Below are positions 34,621 through 48,369 of a DNA stretch of 64,000 nucleotides, piece after piece. The notes under the pieces are model-generated. The model did no database searches and was not told the origin of the DNA. It saw only the letters and a list, made by a program, of their open reading frames with translations. Origin of the DNA: Agelas oroides (lineage: Eukaryota; Porifera; Demospongiae; Agelasida; Agelasidae); the NCBI GenBank assembly GCA_949130485.1, contig OX422195.1:2217566-2281565 (forward strand), in the 5' to 3' direction. Numbering within the stretch: position 1 is the first letter of the stretch; every line of letters begins with the position of its first letter. A program made the position numbers and the translations under genes.

Positions 34621-35490
34621 CAAGTGGAAAGAAAAAATTTACAAATGAATGAATGAATGAAAAGCCACAAAAGTGCACATGTATGTCCAATGTTTTAGCC
34701 TTTCTCTCCAAGCCTGAGAGGACTTACTGAAGTTTGACACCACAGCTAGATACAGCTGTCATTGAAGTACCTTTGGTTAAAGCGCTATATATGGCTGAGA
34801 GTTAATCTACGGAGACTATATATAGGGCCAAACATTTGCCATCACGAAATGGGACCAATGGTGACACAGGATTTTACAGTGGCCATACTAGCTATCTTAG
34901 CATGAAGGTACTTACATTTGCTAAAGATGAGAATACACGTCATGTATGCAATTCTTTTTAAACCACTGCTAACCTCAGTTATGATCGAAAATGTTGACAC
35001 TTCAGTGACCACATAAACTTCATCCCAACTTGCAGCTCTGGAACCTTGTATAAAGGCTATGGTAGAACAAGCTAGATCTATTAGCTACAATTTTATGGTA
35101 GCAGACTACCAATACAGTACAGCAACACTGAGCTACAAGTCACTTGGACACTTCAGTGAAGTGCGCACTTAGCTACTGGTTTGCTGCACTACAGCACATC
35201 CCATGCCTCCACAGCACTTCTGCTGGCAATGACGCTTCTTTACAATACTGACTGAGCTTGCACATCAAGCCAGAGAAATTCGCCCTGCGTTTGGTGGACA
35301 CTTGCATGGATGTCAGCATTTGAAGAGATGACTGAGCCAGAGGCTGGGGTGGTGGATAGTGAGAGTATGATACTATCTGCTCAGGAAATGTGCTTATGCA
35401 GTGAATCCACCCCAGGCCTGCAACCATTCAAAATACGGAGCTGCCACTGGCTCGTTGGTGCCATCAAAAGCCACTGAAAAGCTAGAACCA
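34621..35490. other. Intergenic region with a damaged reading frame
   Basis: This corresponds to 62290-63165. The minus-strand frame open at 62828-63148 is broken here by the absence of 19 bases near 35427. Otherwise no gene is seen. Confidence 0.5.
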
Positions 35491-36335
35491 CTGATTCATG
35501 ATGCAACAGAGAAAACAAACAGCTCAAATTACATATGTCCTAGCTACATGTCTAAGCAGGGTCTCACAATTAAGTTGTCACAGGTCATGTCAATAAATAA
35601 AGTGTATCTCTGTAACTACTGTCATGAAAATATACACACCCTGGGAATCTGGCCACTGTCATGTGAAAATGGGGACCCCTAAAAATTCCCAGGAAAATGG
35701 GGACCTGGTTTCCCAATGTGGGAATCCCCTGTATGGCTGACCATTCCCCAGGAGTATAGAGACCCTCTGTATGGTAGATCTTCAATGCCACTGACCTGAG
35801 CATCCCTCTCTGTAGTTTGGTAACCAGACCTCTGACTTGTGAGACTAGAGAGAGACACATTATTCACCAAGGGGAGACATATGTCTTAGGGGGCTTATTG
35901 ACATTTTGTGGGCTGAAAACTGTGAACTATAACACTGGCCTATGTCAGGTAGTCACAGGAACAAACTTGAGATAATATCACTCGCATAGCCTGCATTGTA
36001 TCTAGTGGAATGCATGTGGACTAGACTCGAACCTAGATCCATCCCAGATGTGTCTGTGAAAAACATAACACCATACTTCCTCAAATCAATAAAAACACAC
36101 CACACCACACTTTTCCACAACTACATGTGGACGTAAGTAGTTCCATAGTCAGTTAGCCCATATGTTGTGTGCAGGTGTTCATCACATTGTGTGTGGGCCC
36201 TCTCCTCAATCCTGCTAGCTGTCAGCTCCTGTAGGCTTGGATTCCTCAGCAGGGTGTATGTCACCAGCCAACGGTTACGAGCTCGACGAGACTTGAGAGA
36301 AGGAGAATCTGCATTAATAAAATAATAACATTTGC

Positions 36336-36395
<60 letters not shown>

Positions 36396-36405
36396 GAGAT
36401 AGATA
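36336..36405. repeat. (AGAT)n microsatellite in intron 19 of copy B
   Basis: About 15 tetranucleotide units lie just beyond exon 20. Copy A has only two or three. Confidence 0.95.
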
Positions 36406-36459
36406 GTATTCTCGTTCCCAGATTGGGCCTGGGAACGAGGCTGAATAGATAAGACAATA

Positions 36460-37268
36460 TACCGTCCTTATTCGAATAAAACGCATGCAAATTAAATAAT
36501 TTGAGTGGGCATGCGTTGAGTTATATCCACCCATAAATTCCAGGAATTGAATTTCTTGGATCATGCACTGCAATGGATTCAAACGCGAAAATTTTTTTGG
36601 TCAAGAGAAATGCAAAGAGTTCCTGGCCTTCAGTTCTCTAGAAGTGAGGTTCTTGGTAGACAGTAGCAGCTGCAGCAACAACAAAAGTCTTACAAATCCC
36701 AAAGTAGAACATTTATGGACTACCGTACTTCTTCGACTAGACACCCCCCCTCGAATACGGTAGCCGCAGCAACTATATGCGACGTATGCGAATAATTCTG
36801 ACGACGGTCACCAGGCTAGAGCTAGGACTGTTCGTGTTGTACAACTCTTTTCCATGGCTGACAGCAGAACTGAGAGGTTGCATGTACTACTGCCAGCATC
36901 TAACAGTCGTCGCTGTATCGCTCGCACGTACCTTATCCAGCCGTCATTGATGTCTGCGGGCTTTCCAATGAAATATACGCCACCCTCGAATAGTAGCCAC
37001 ACAGAAACATGCAGCGAGTAGCCGCAGCATCTGATCGAAGAAATACGGTAGCTCATGTAGCTCTTTTTCCTGGAAATTGTTCTTGACCGCCCTTTGTTGT
37101 CACAAAATAGGGACAACTGAGAGGTTTCATCCCTGGTATTGCGGTAAATTGGATCAACTCAAAGTTAATTAGTGGCGGCTTGCGCTAAGTTGGATCCACC
37201 CATAAATTCCCAGAATTGAATTTCTTACGCTAGATTGGATCATGGGTTTTATTTGAAAAAATACGGTA
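36460..37268. mobile_element. Element of about 810 bp with TACCGT ends, copy B only
   Basis: The left end taccgtccttattcgaataa mirrors the right end tttgaaaaaatacggta. A smaller element with its own ends (taccgtacttcttcga and tcgaagaaatacggta, about 36722-37050) is nested inside. Copy A has different sequence at this position. No coding capacity is seen. Confidence 0.6.
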
Positions 37269-37382
37269 GGTCCATATTATATAAATAACTATGCATTTTG
37301 CAAGCCACACCTCTTCCACAAGGAGGAAGGGTCTGGTCATACAACTAACAAGTTGTCACCAAGGAATGTGGTTTGGTAGTAC

Positions 37383-37905
37383 CATAGTCTCAATAAAGAG
37401 CACCTACACTCGAAAGAGCGGCTACTTTTGGCCCAATTTCCTGTATAGGGTCAAAGTTTACTCGAATGAGTGCCCACCCTGGAGCGAGCTTCGTGTGGCT
37501 AATGGAGTGTACTTGTGGAGTTTGAGAAGTACAGTCACAAGCGCTATGCATATCTGAGCTAAGAAACTTCGTGTTATACTTCACCAAAGGTTATTACAAG
37601 GCAGCTTTGCGTAGACGGACTTGGCGTATCTAATGCGGTGTGCATCACGAGCTACACCATGCTCATGGTGACTTGGTGCCATTCAGAGTGTTGTTGTGCA
37701 GTCAGGCCTTGACGTTGGAGCCGCTGGTGGCTCCGTTGTACGTTATTGTTCGTCTAATTATTTGCTTCAAGGGCATCGAGTCGCTGTAAACATGACATGG
37801 GCGCTCTTTCGCGGTTAAATGCGGAAACATTTGAAAGAGCGCCCACCCCCTCTTTGATGGACTTGCAAGGTGCTCTGCCCATGGGTGCTCTTTCGTGAGA
37901 CTACG
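37383..37905. mobile_element. 523-bp inverted-repeat element, copy B only
   Basis: The ends catagtctcaataaagagca and tgctctttcgtgagactacg are inverted repeats, and gtac flanks both sides (37379-37382 and 37906-37909). Copy A has the intact site ggtagtacaccca at about 10783. It lies in intron 19 of copy B. Confidence 0.8.
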
Positions 37906-38219
37906 GTACACCCACTAGACGCATTATGATGTACGTTTGCTACTACGAACAGCACAGATCTGATTGGTCACAGCAACATTCTGCCATGGTGACAACTCAA
38001 TGAGACCAGACCCTTCCTCCCTCTGAATACATGCCCAGACTGAAACTGCCTGCAGCAACAGAAACAAAGTACCTACAAGGCAAGGCACACTTGTAGCCCG
38101 TTCCCAGGTGTTCACATGTGGGGAGAGCCTGGAAATGAGGCTAGCCAACTTGTGCAAAGGAGAGAAATAGTCTACCCAATGTCACGCAACCAATATCTTT
38201 TTATAGCTAAGCACATCAA

Positions 38220-39718
38220 CTATAGCCTTGTTCCCAGGCTCTCTTCTCACCCAGATGAAAAATAAAAAGGGGGGGGAGCCTGGTATCGATTCACATATGA
38301 TGTCATGGCATGACGATACCACAGCAGCAATAATGGCCAACTGCGTGACAGGATCACACGATACAGCTGGGGGTCAGGGTCTACGGAATCACCATAGAAA
38401 ATATATGGAGATTGCTGACACTGGGACTCTGGAACTCAGCCTTTTTGTAGCTGTTCTATTGAGGATTACCTTTGACCATGAACACTATATGAGCCCATCT
38501 TGGAATGCCAGTTGACTCAGGTGAGCCAAAAGCCATTATAAACTTGGCTACAAGCTTTTGTGTACACATTATTAATGGGCGGGCGCAGGGGGATGAAGCC
38601 AGTTCTAGCCAACCCCCCTTTTATAATGAAGTTGTTGCAAAGGGTGGTTTTCTCTTGAAATTACATCCACCTATTTATGCAGTTGTACGTGCTGTTATGT
38701 TAAGTTGTTGCTGTTATGTTAAGTTGTTGCTGTTATGAGACTGCAGGGCTGTGACCAGGTGAGCTTACAGGTCATGTGGCTCAGCGTAATTACAAGAGCA
38801 CTAAGCTCACCAACCAATGAAATTTTAGAGCAGTTGAATTCTGTTTACTGATAATAGCTCACAGTTGACACTCCTTTAACTGGATGTTGCTGTACACTGC
38901 AAGTTTGATGCTTGGAAAGCCACCTTCCTCCGTGTAGTCTGGGAACAAGACTAGCATCAGTATTATGACGAATAATAATGTGCCTCAGTTAATTAGAGCG
39001 GCTCTCTTGGGTCTGAACTCTGAAGGGACATCTGGAGGGCTCCCTTTTCAGTGACAGCTATCCGAAGTTCATGTGCTGTTATTTATACAGAACGGTAGCA
39101 GAATTCAAAGGGGACTGCAACTTCGAGGGCACTAGTACTGTGAGCAACTACGGCGAGTGAGAGTGACGAGTCAGTTTGCACTTCCGTTCCATTTCCATTT
39201 TTGTTTCCATTTCCATTTCCATCATTCCTGGTTTTACCACTTCCCCTGGAGGACACGCTGTGCAGGAGCAGCAAGCTATTTTATCAACTATGGTGGTCTG
39301 GCAAGCTATTTTATCAACCACGGTGTCAACCAAGTCAGCCACTGCAAAAGTCGTGACACAATTATGCAGCCATGTGATAAGCTGACCCGAACAGCTATGA
39401 TATTACTACTGAAGAAAGTGAGCTGCGACTGCATTGGTGAGACCTTGGACGATGGATAAGTACCCAGCATGTAGATAAGACTTAGTCTATTTACTGTTAC
39501 CATGCTCCGCTTTTTATAAAATTGCTAAGAGGCTTAAAGCTTCAACACAGCTATACAACAAAAAGGAGTAGTAGTAACAATTAAACTCCTGATCCGAGAG
39601 TACTTTGCGGTCTTCATGTGAGTGACATTTCTGGTTAGTGCAAAGGCATCATGCTGTGACATCACATGCAAATCGATACCTCCTTTTTTATTTTTCATCA
39701 GGGCAAAGGGTTACATAA
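38220..39718. other. Copy B-specific segment of about 1.5 kb in intron 19
   Basis: It starts with a tagccttgttcccaggctc hairpin (38221-38285). It includes a dispersed phrase around taatgaagttgttgcaaagg, also seen near 16130 and 44450, and tandem agttgttgctgttatgtta at 38700. The rest is unidentified. Copy A has about 100 bp of other sequence here. Confidence 0.5.
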
Positions 39719-41376
39719 TTCGATGACCACAAAAATGGACATTAGCTAGCTAAAGGCAGGCCTAGAGTTGTTGTTGTTGTCTTGGATACACCATGAGTAC
39801 ATGTACGAGGTTACTTACTGCTACCAAGTGTTCCTGGTGGGAGTGGCCCTCCATTGACTACCCTACCCAAGTGGGAGTGGTTGGAGTGCAGCAGTGAGGA
39901 CCCTGTGGAAAGGTGAGTGATGAAATCAATACAGGCATACCTAGATATTTCTTGCCTTGCTTGTCAAGCCTCAGTATGCATAATAAAGTTGAATGTTAGA
40001 TTGATCTGCTTGAAGAAAAAGAAGAGGAAGATATGAGAATAGCTTCGTTCCCAGCCTTTCATCCCCTTCCCCCAGCGTTTATTTCTTGTAATATGGAGTG
40101 ACCAAAGTTGGGGGTGTGAGAGGCTGGGAATGAGGCTACATTGCTGAACATGGCAACTGCAGTCAATAATGGAAAGGGTAAAAGTCTGAACAACAGAAGA
40201 GAGGGAGAAGAGAGGAGGGTGAACTCCAGACCTTCATTCTCCTCTGAGCTGGCGCTTCCTGCACGTTGAGGGTCTCTCTGAATACTGGTACTCTCAAACA
40301 GTCCTGTGCGCACCCTGCCACCACCAACCGGCTTCGTCCTTCCCTTCACGGTGTCCTGAAGCAGCTTAGTGAATGTACGCAACACAGAGTTGTTGAAAGT
40401 GTACTCCATGTACACATAGCTGATGTAAATACGGTTACCTGCAGGGAGACAGAGAAAGAGAGACGTTTAGACCAGCACAATTGCATTGGCAGACTTGAAG
40501 CATTGGTTTAGTACAGTTTTCTGTAGAACATTGCATACATACCTACTGTCTCTAAGCAAAAATCAAATTAAACTGATTTAGAATCAAAGTGTCTGGCATG
40601 GCTTTAATCACTTTTGCTGTGATTTATCATTGCGTTCATCTCATCTAGTCATAAACTAACTGATGTGGAATCCTGCTTAGTGGACATCCCTCACTAGCGG
40701 ACACCTACTAAATATTACAAAAACCCTGACTGTCCTTCCATTCACTTCAGTTCTTAAGCAGATGCCCTGCTACTTCATACAATGAACACTTTTTGCACTC
40801 CTAACTGTACGCAAACAATACTTAAAAACCCTAATATAGCAGACACTCGTCAAACATTTCTGCAAGATTGTCCACTGTCGCTGCTGGAGTTAACAACTTG
40901 ACGTTAGATTTGTGCTGTTACTCATAGTACTAGCCTCTACAGCTGGTTAGCCTTCTCCACCAGCATGAAAGCTCTGAAAACGTGGCCATGTTGTGCTCAA
41001 CCATGCCTACTGGAAGCCCCTGAGTTGGGGACACCTCGCTATAAGGAACAAAACGTTGACTACAAATCTATAGAGAGGTTCCACTGTACTGCTTTCTGTG
41101 TGTGTGGTCTAAACCATATCCTGCCTACAAAGCTGCCTGCCAGAGGAGATAGCACATACATAACTCCAACCACCTCTAACTTTACATGTACAAGTAAATA
41201 CATGTGTACCTGTGTCCCACCCCTCAAGACCCCTCATGTAGACATCCCAGTCAATGCGGAAAAGCATCACCATGGTGAACATCATCAAGGCAAAGACCCT
41301 TAAGACACACATCACCATCCCAAAGATCATATTGAAGAAGAAGAAGAGGTAGGTTACTACCTGGTAGAGACGTCTG

Positions 41377-41738
41377 GGAGGGTGGGAGGGGGGGAGGGAG
41401 AGAGAGAGGGGGGAGGGAGGGAGAGGGAGGGGAGGGAGGGAGATGGAGGAGGGAGGGGGAGGGAGGAGGGAGGGAAAGGGAGAAGGAAGGGGGGGAGGGA
41501 GGGAGGAGGGAGGAGCGAGGAGGGAGGGGAGGGGAGGGGAGGGGAGGGGAGGGGAGGGGAGGGGAGGGGAGGGGAGGGGAGGGGAGGGGAGGGGAGGGGA
41601 GGGGAGGGGAGGGGAGGGGAGGGGAGGGGAGGGGAGATGAGGGGAGGGGAGGGGAGGGGAGGGGAGGGGAGGGGAGGGGAGGGGAGGGGAGGGGAGGGGA
41701 AGATAAGGGGAGAGGAAGGGAGATGAGGGAGGGTAAAG
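41377..41738. repeat. (GGGGA)n purine tract, copy B
   Basis: This is the equivalent of 13403-13866 at the exon 17 acceptor. Here the unit is a clean GGGGA pentamer rather than the GGGGGA/GGGA mixture of copy A. Confidence 0.95.
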
Positions 41739-43840
41739 AAGAAAGCAGTGAAATACCACATGTTGCTACAAGTTATTACCCGTGGTGTTTTATGCCGCTA
41801 GCTATACCCCTAGCTCCCAGGAGGTTCTCTACCCATTTATTGTACACTAATCTGGGTGAACCAAGGTTACACCCAACACTCATATACACACACACCTATG
41901 TTGAATGGTCACAAACTGCCCAGACTTCTTGTCCAAAAAGAAATAACGACAGATGAAGAGCTGTAAGTGGTGCAAACCAGCTGCCCACATCATTGGAATC
42001 CTGGTCAAGTAGAGAACTACATCACAAACTGGAACCATTGGCACATTTGGGAACAACAAACATCTAGACTGCATCAGTTACGTATCTACTGAGAATAGGA
42101 ATGTGAGAGCTGACATAAAGGTCTGGGAATGTTACTACTGCCAATATGAGACCTGGGAATGTGATCACCACTGATCTCGGGCCGACTCCCACTAACAACA
42201 AGGCCTGGAAATTCAATCCCTGTCAACAACAAGGCTCAGGAGTATGGCTGCTACTAAAACATTGTCTGGGAATAACTACACAACATGGGGTATGAGACTA
42301 CAGGTAAATAACTCACATGAACCATGCCCAAATATGGATGCCGAAGGATTGAAAGTTTTTGAAGAGGTAGTAGAAACCCAGGCCGACAAACATGATAAAC
42401 CACATCATAACCGTGTAGAGCATCCAAGCTGTGTGAGTGAATATGCACACTCATCATTCAGCAAGGCATAGAACATCCTGCCTCAGCTGGACATGAAGAC
42501 ATGCTCGACGTTATGAGGCAAAGCAGAGCAAAGTGAAAAGCAACACAAACAATGGTTGTAAGGTCTAGGGCTGGTGGTTGTCTGGTAGTCATAGCTCAGT
42601 GGCAGAACACAGGCGGTTCAAACCAGGCCTAGGGGCCCTAGCTGGACTCGATTCTCAGCAGCTGCTGGCTTTCACTTTCCTCTATTTCGTCTCATAACCA
42701 TCAAACATGCCTCATCATTCAGCAGTTTCCTCAGTTCACTTCATTCCATGTACATGTATGTATGTAGCATGCGTCAACTCACTGGTGAGCAGGTAGGCTG
42801 CCTGGAAGGCAGAGTACTTCATTGTGCCAGCCTAGGAGGGGAGGAAGACAGACAGGATGGTAGACTCTGGACAAACATGTCTACTAGTTATTTATGAGGT
42901 GTGCTAATTACTGTCATGGAAAACATGCACACAGAATAAATCAATTTTAAGATCCTTCTGCTCTGTTGGTTAGTGATTTGATGAGGATATGATGAAAGTG
43001 CACAAGTATTTTGAAGGGGGGTGGCTAGCCACCATTTTGTCTGGCACTTGCAACAATACAAACAGCAAACAACCTTGTGATATTTTCTGGTATACCTTTG
43101 TATTATGGTGATATGATACTGTTATCTAACTCACGCTAATGTATGGGAGTCAATGGGGAAGCCTTGCAGCTGCGCACAGTTTATAAAAAGCCGTATTTTT
43201 TACTACAAGTCACACGACAATCGGTATCAGTACTACAAGTCACGTGAGAATCCGTATCAGGTACTACAAGTCACACGAGCTGCGTCTGAACGTGCAATGA
43301 AATCAAAGGTTCGTATGATAAAATCATTATCACCATAGTACCAAGCTATACCGAAAAAAAACATCACTCGTTTGTTGCCGTTGGCATTGTTACTCGTGTT
43401 GCGCACTCGTAACAATACAGACGGCAACAAACTCATGATATTTTCCAGTATAGCTTCGTACTATGGTGATAATTATATAATATAATACTGGTACATGTAG
43501 TTGTATTCAAATATTTTGATATCATTATCAGCATATTAGCAAAATTAATAGTTTAAACATCTTGCCAATAAAGACGTGTATGATGTTATGGAGGAGATTG
43601 CAGTCACTGGGAATCAAACCCAGCGCTCTTGGCTGCTTCCAGTACTCATACTGACTACTGGACAACCACCAGCCCTCACAATCCTCTATATGTACTGCAC
43701 AGGTGGTACTGAATGTTTTAGTCACGCACCCATGCAGCAGCCACTGAAGCATTGTGCTTACCAGCATGTATGTTAGTGTTGGCAAGGGTTCTGATGAAAC
43801 AAGAAACGATATGTCACCTCTGAATGCTCTCCTAAGTTGC

Positions 43841-43845
<5 letters not shown>

Positions 43846-43935
<90 letters not shown>

Positions 43936-43981
43936 GCGTGTGCGTGCGTGTGTGTGTGTGTGCGTGCGTGTGTGTGTGTGA
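43846..43981. repeat. (TG)n microsatellite with SINE insertion point, copy B
   Basis: TG repeats with CG interruptions lie here. The run continues after the SINE at about 44376-44396. Confidence 0.95.
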
Positions 43982-44375
43982 CTGTGTGGCCAAGTGGTTA
44001 AAGCACTTGACTGTCAATCGAAAGATCACAGGTTCAAGTCCCACCAGTTACCACAGGAGAAAAAAAAAAAACATCTTTCTTTCTCCACTTGGCACCCAAC
44101 CCAGGCCCAAGTAAAATAGTAAATTGGGAACCTGGCTTAGGCTGGGGAAGGACAAGACCACTGGCTGTGCCTAATTCCACTGAGGTACAGGTGGGACTTC
44201 GGGTGCCCACACCACAGTGGAGGGGCATAGTCAGTGCTCCTGCGAGTGCTTGGCCCGGCTTCAGGAGTTTGTCTAGCGCTCGGCCCAGTGTTCCCTGAAG
44301 TAGCGCACAGGGGTCCCAGCCTTAATTGGTCTGGGGGGGCATATCCCCATTAGGGGAGCTCCTTACATTTTGTCC
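43982..44375 (+). mobile_element. tRNA-derived SINE inserted only in copy B
   Basis: The tRNA-like head has A box tggccaagtggttaaagcac and B box ggttcaagtccc, followed by a body of about 320 bp with an internal A-rich run at 44059-44071. It lies in intron 12, embedded in the TG repeat. Copy A has an uninterrupted repeat there, so the insertion is younger than the duplication or polymorphic. Confidence 0.85.
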
Positions 44376-47300
44376 TTGTGTGTGTGTGTGTGTGATATAT
44401 TTAGGTAAATCACCACACATATTCCATACTCTCCGAAAATAGGCCCACCAATGAAGTTGTTGCAAAGGGTGTTTTACTCTCAAAAGTGGGACTTATTTAT
44501 GGGGTAGTACATGTGGTTATGTTGACCAAGAGGAGGGACCAAGAGGAGGGAAGAACAAATGAAGGCAGACACCACTAGCTGTTATTGCAGAAGCAAGCCC
44601 ATGACAAAACCAGGTATTGCAGAATCACTGCATGCATGCATAACACCCTAGACTAACTGCGTGTGATCATGAGGGGTGGGCCATGATGTGGGCATATTTT
44701 CAAGGGAAATATCACAACTCTTGAAAATATCCCCACCCCCCTCTTTGACGAGCCACTTAAGTTCATCTCCCAAGGACCTATTGTTAAGAGATTATGGTAC
44801 TCATGTGTACCATACTTTCAACTTACTATTCATGACTAAAGGGTTCATGGGAGATATGCGTAGGGAGGGTTTATGGAATGTGTGTTATTCACAGCCATGT
44901 AAGAAGCTATATACTTCTGTTCTTGCAGAATGTGGAAACCAACAGAGAGAGATTGCTAGTGCTAAACATAACCAGATTTCATGGACCAACTCCCAGTAAA
45001 AGTGTTCTAGAATCCAAGATGGGAGTCTGATGCAGCATGTATACAGGCAAAATGTTTCATCAACCATCCTGCTTTTAGCACAACCACAGTATTACACAAG
45101 TATTCCTGAGCATTGCTAAACATTTGTGGGGCATGCAGACCTCATACCATCTTGTGAAGCTCTCATAACTGCTGTTGTGACCTTCGATGACTGTGCTCAC
45201 AAAAGTTGTGTTACCTTTGTTTAACACATAGGCAAAAAGCAGGGAGCTAGGCCTGGGTTTGAGGCTAATGTGGAGTAGATGCATGCACAACCACCTGACT
45301 GTACTTGTGCACAGACAGATCCACACTCACTGAAAGCTCTGCACCATGTACATGGTGAATAACCACAAGTTGAGAAAGCCAATGACAGTACCAACTGGGA
45401 GAATCGCTGGAGAGGGAAACAGCCCGTCACAATTACATCAATAGCAACAACAACCTGTACTTGATTGACAAACTTACAAATCCATGCACAGATAACCAAT
45501 CACACTTCTATGTTTAGTGTGTTTATTGTAATAATGTCAAACCATCCACATATAAGTGGTAAATCAAGATGGTGGACAGTAAGGCAAGAAAACTCAGCAC
45601 TATTTTCAATAAACACGCTAACACATGTTTTGCTTTCTCTGGCCAGGCTACTTGGCACCAGGGTTTACAGCAATTAAGATACAAAAAAATATCAGTGTAG
45701 AGAGTGAGGCTCAGGAAATATCAGTGCAATTGATAGATCACAGACATAGAGATTACTTTGCGTAGCCTTTCCAAAACTCTGAACGTCGCTATAAATTTTG
45801 TCCACTTCTGTTTTAGATGCTGGAAGGAGTGTTTCAATCCATTTCACAGTCACATTGAAGCTGTCGATGAAATCAATTAAGTTGTTGGAGAATATGGCCA
45901 GGTGCCCCGTCCAAGATACAATCAGCTGAAAAATGAGGTGAAAAATAAATAAATAAATGAATGAATGAATGAATGAATGAATGAATGAATGAATGACTGA
46001 ACGAAACTAATGAATGAACACCATAGGTTGAGATTGACACAGTTGTACGACTATTAACCTCAACAGTGGCGGATCTAGGATGAGGCCTAGAGGCTACTTC
46101 CTTCCCTCTCTTCTGCAACTTGCTCGTGTTCAATGTTGTGCTGCTCTCAAAAATCACAGTGATGGTCTAAAAGTAGTTACTAAGAGACTCCACTCCATGG
46201 ATAGACATCATAAACCACTTCATTGATCATAAGTTTGAAACACTGTCAGATACAATAATAGCCGTTCCAATCCTGCCTGTTATCTATAACCATACTCAGC
46301 GAGAAATACCGTAAGATGGAAAGTTTCACGGACATGATATTTTCCCTATATTTGTGGTTGGACTCATACTGCGAAAATAATATTTGCGAAAGAATCATTG
46401 GTACACTGTGCGCATGCGCACGCGTCAGCCACTTGGCCAGCGTCCACGAAAATTTAATCTGCGAATAATTTCGCTAATACATTGCAATGGTACATCCACA
46501 AATATTTTTGACCGTAACAATTTCCCGTCCTACGGTATGCAAGATGCTTCTCTGACTTCATTCCTTCCAGGCTCACTTCTTTATCCTTGGCTAGATCTGC
46601 CCCTGGATCCATCCCAGTCCTCCACCCCAAATTACCTGGAGAGGTGACCTTGCAGCTGCAAGATGAAATCCAGGTGGAGGCCTGGGAACACTAGTTGACT
46701 ACACTACACACAGCTAAGTAATAAAACACCGATATACATAATTAAATGACTGGTACATACCTGATACAGCATGGTGTATGCGATAATCAAAGCACCAAGA
46801 AAGGGCAGAGGATATCTGAACTCTGCAAGAATAAAAACAGCTGATAAAGTTCCGCTATAAGATTCGTATGTACTACCAACCAGAAGGCTTGGACAGACAC
46901 TACAAGGCCTCAAGTTCGTTCTTTCAGTCAGGGACCCCTCCTCCCCTCTGTCTACCTAGGTAGACAATGCTACTCACATGATATAATGGACCAGGCTTCC
47001 CCCCTCCATTTGTGCCTACTGTAAGCAGTGGGAAGGCCTGGGAATGAGGCTATACACATCCCACAATGACAATCATTCTAGTTTATATTGTTAGTTCAAG
47101 TTATACCAAGTTATGGTCAGTGTCAGAACCAAATATGGTAGCTGCTCCTCTGACCAACTTACTCGGGTTGTATGGAGTGACAAATTTAATCCCTCGTATG
47201 AAGTAGTTCCAGAGGCTCTCGAAATTGATTGCTCCTCTCCCTGTCAACATTACTGGTCTGTGGCATGTAAAATATGGTCTATAATACTAATATCCGACTG

Positions 47301-47639
47301 CAAGCCTAGCCTCATTCTCTTAGGCCTTCCCTGCCTCCAATTTTTGATCACTTGCAGTATCAATCAAAAACTAGAGGCAGGGAAGGCCTGGGAGTGAGGG
47401 TAAGTCAAGCCTTGCTCCAAGGCTCCTTCAAAAGATCTAAAAGTGCCTGGCCACACTTGTGTCTGCACTGCGTTGAAAGTGATACACAAAAAGGGACACA
47501 CACAAAGTGACTGCTGCTCATACTCAGTTTGCTGGTTGCATCAGAAGGTATACGGGTATTTATCCTGCAGAGTCAATGCCTGCCTACCAGAAATCCAGCC
47601 TGAGAATATTGAACAGTGTCTACGGATCTATCCTCTGTT

Positions 47640-47885
47640 CCGATGCCAGAGCTCCAGTAGCTCAGTTTGTAAGAGCATCCGACTAATCTATCTTCTGCTG
47701 CCAGAGCTCCAGTGGCACAGATGGTAAGAACATCCGACTAATCTATCTTCTGCTGCCAGAGCTCCAGTGGCACAGATGGTAAGAACATCCGACTAATCTA
47801 TCTTCTGCTGCCAGAGTTCCAGTGGCTCAGATGGTAAGAGCATCCGACTAATCTATCTTCTGCTGCCAGAGCTCCGGCATTCAGA
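47640..47885 (+). repeat. 54-bp tRNA-like minisatellite, copy B
   Basis: About four to five units of the array are present; copy A has about 14 units in the same intron. Confidence 0.8.
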
Positions 47886-48369
47886 AGACCCAGGTTTGAA
47901 TCCTGGCTTGAACTCATGTCCTTTGTACCAAGTCAGTGCAACTATTTAATGAACACTTATCATATATCTCACTTGATACAAAGTTAACAATTCTTCATAG
48001 CATGACATTGGCATCATGCAGTTTCCACATTAAGAAATGAGTGGAAGATGAACATGTCCTGAAATCAAGAGCTGCTGACTTAGCACATACAGAAAGTGTT
48101 GCAAGTATAACCAGGCCCTTTTTCAGAGGGGCCTAGAAAGGAGACCCATCTCTTCAGCTTTACTGGGGCTGCAACGTTAGGCCTCAAACCCAGGCTTTCG
48201 GTTCCAGATTTTGTCTTCAAAGCTGCAAGACAAAATCTGGAACTGAATGCCTGCGTTCGAGGCTTTGTCTTCTGGCTGGCTACATACCACTCACTACCAG
48301 TTTCTGATGTGGCCATGATAAAGATTGTCACACTACACATACATAGAAGTTGGTATAGTGGAACGACCA

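Larger units (their letters stand above)
9341..35491. repeat. Tandem segmental unit A
   Basis: The block resembles 35492-63169 along its length, and 63170-64000 starts a third unit. Each unit carries one minus-strand STRA6-like gene. Similarity is weaker over about 9341-12050 and nearly exact beyond that. Unit A is about 26.2 kb and unit B about 27.7 kb, differing mainly by transposon insertions and minisatellite length. Confidence 0.85.
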
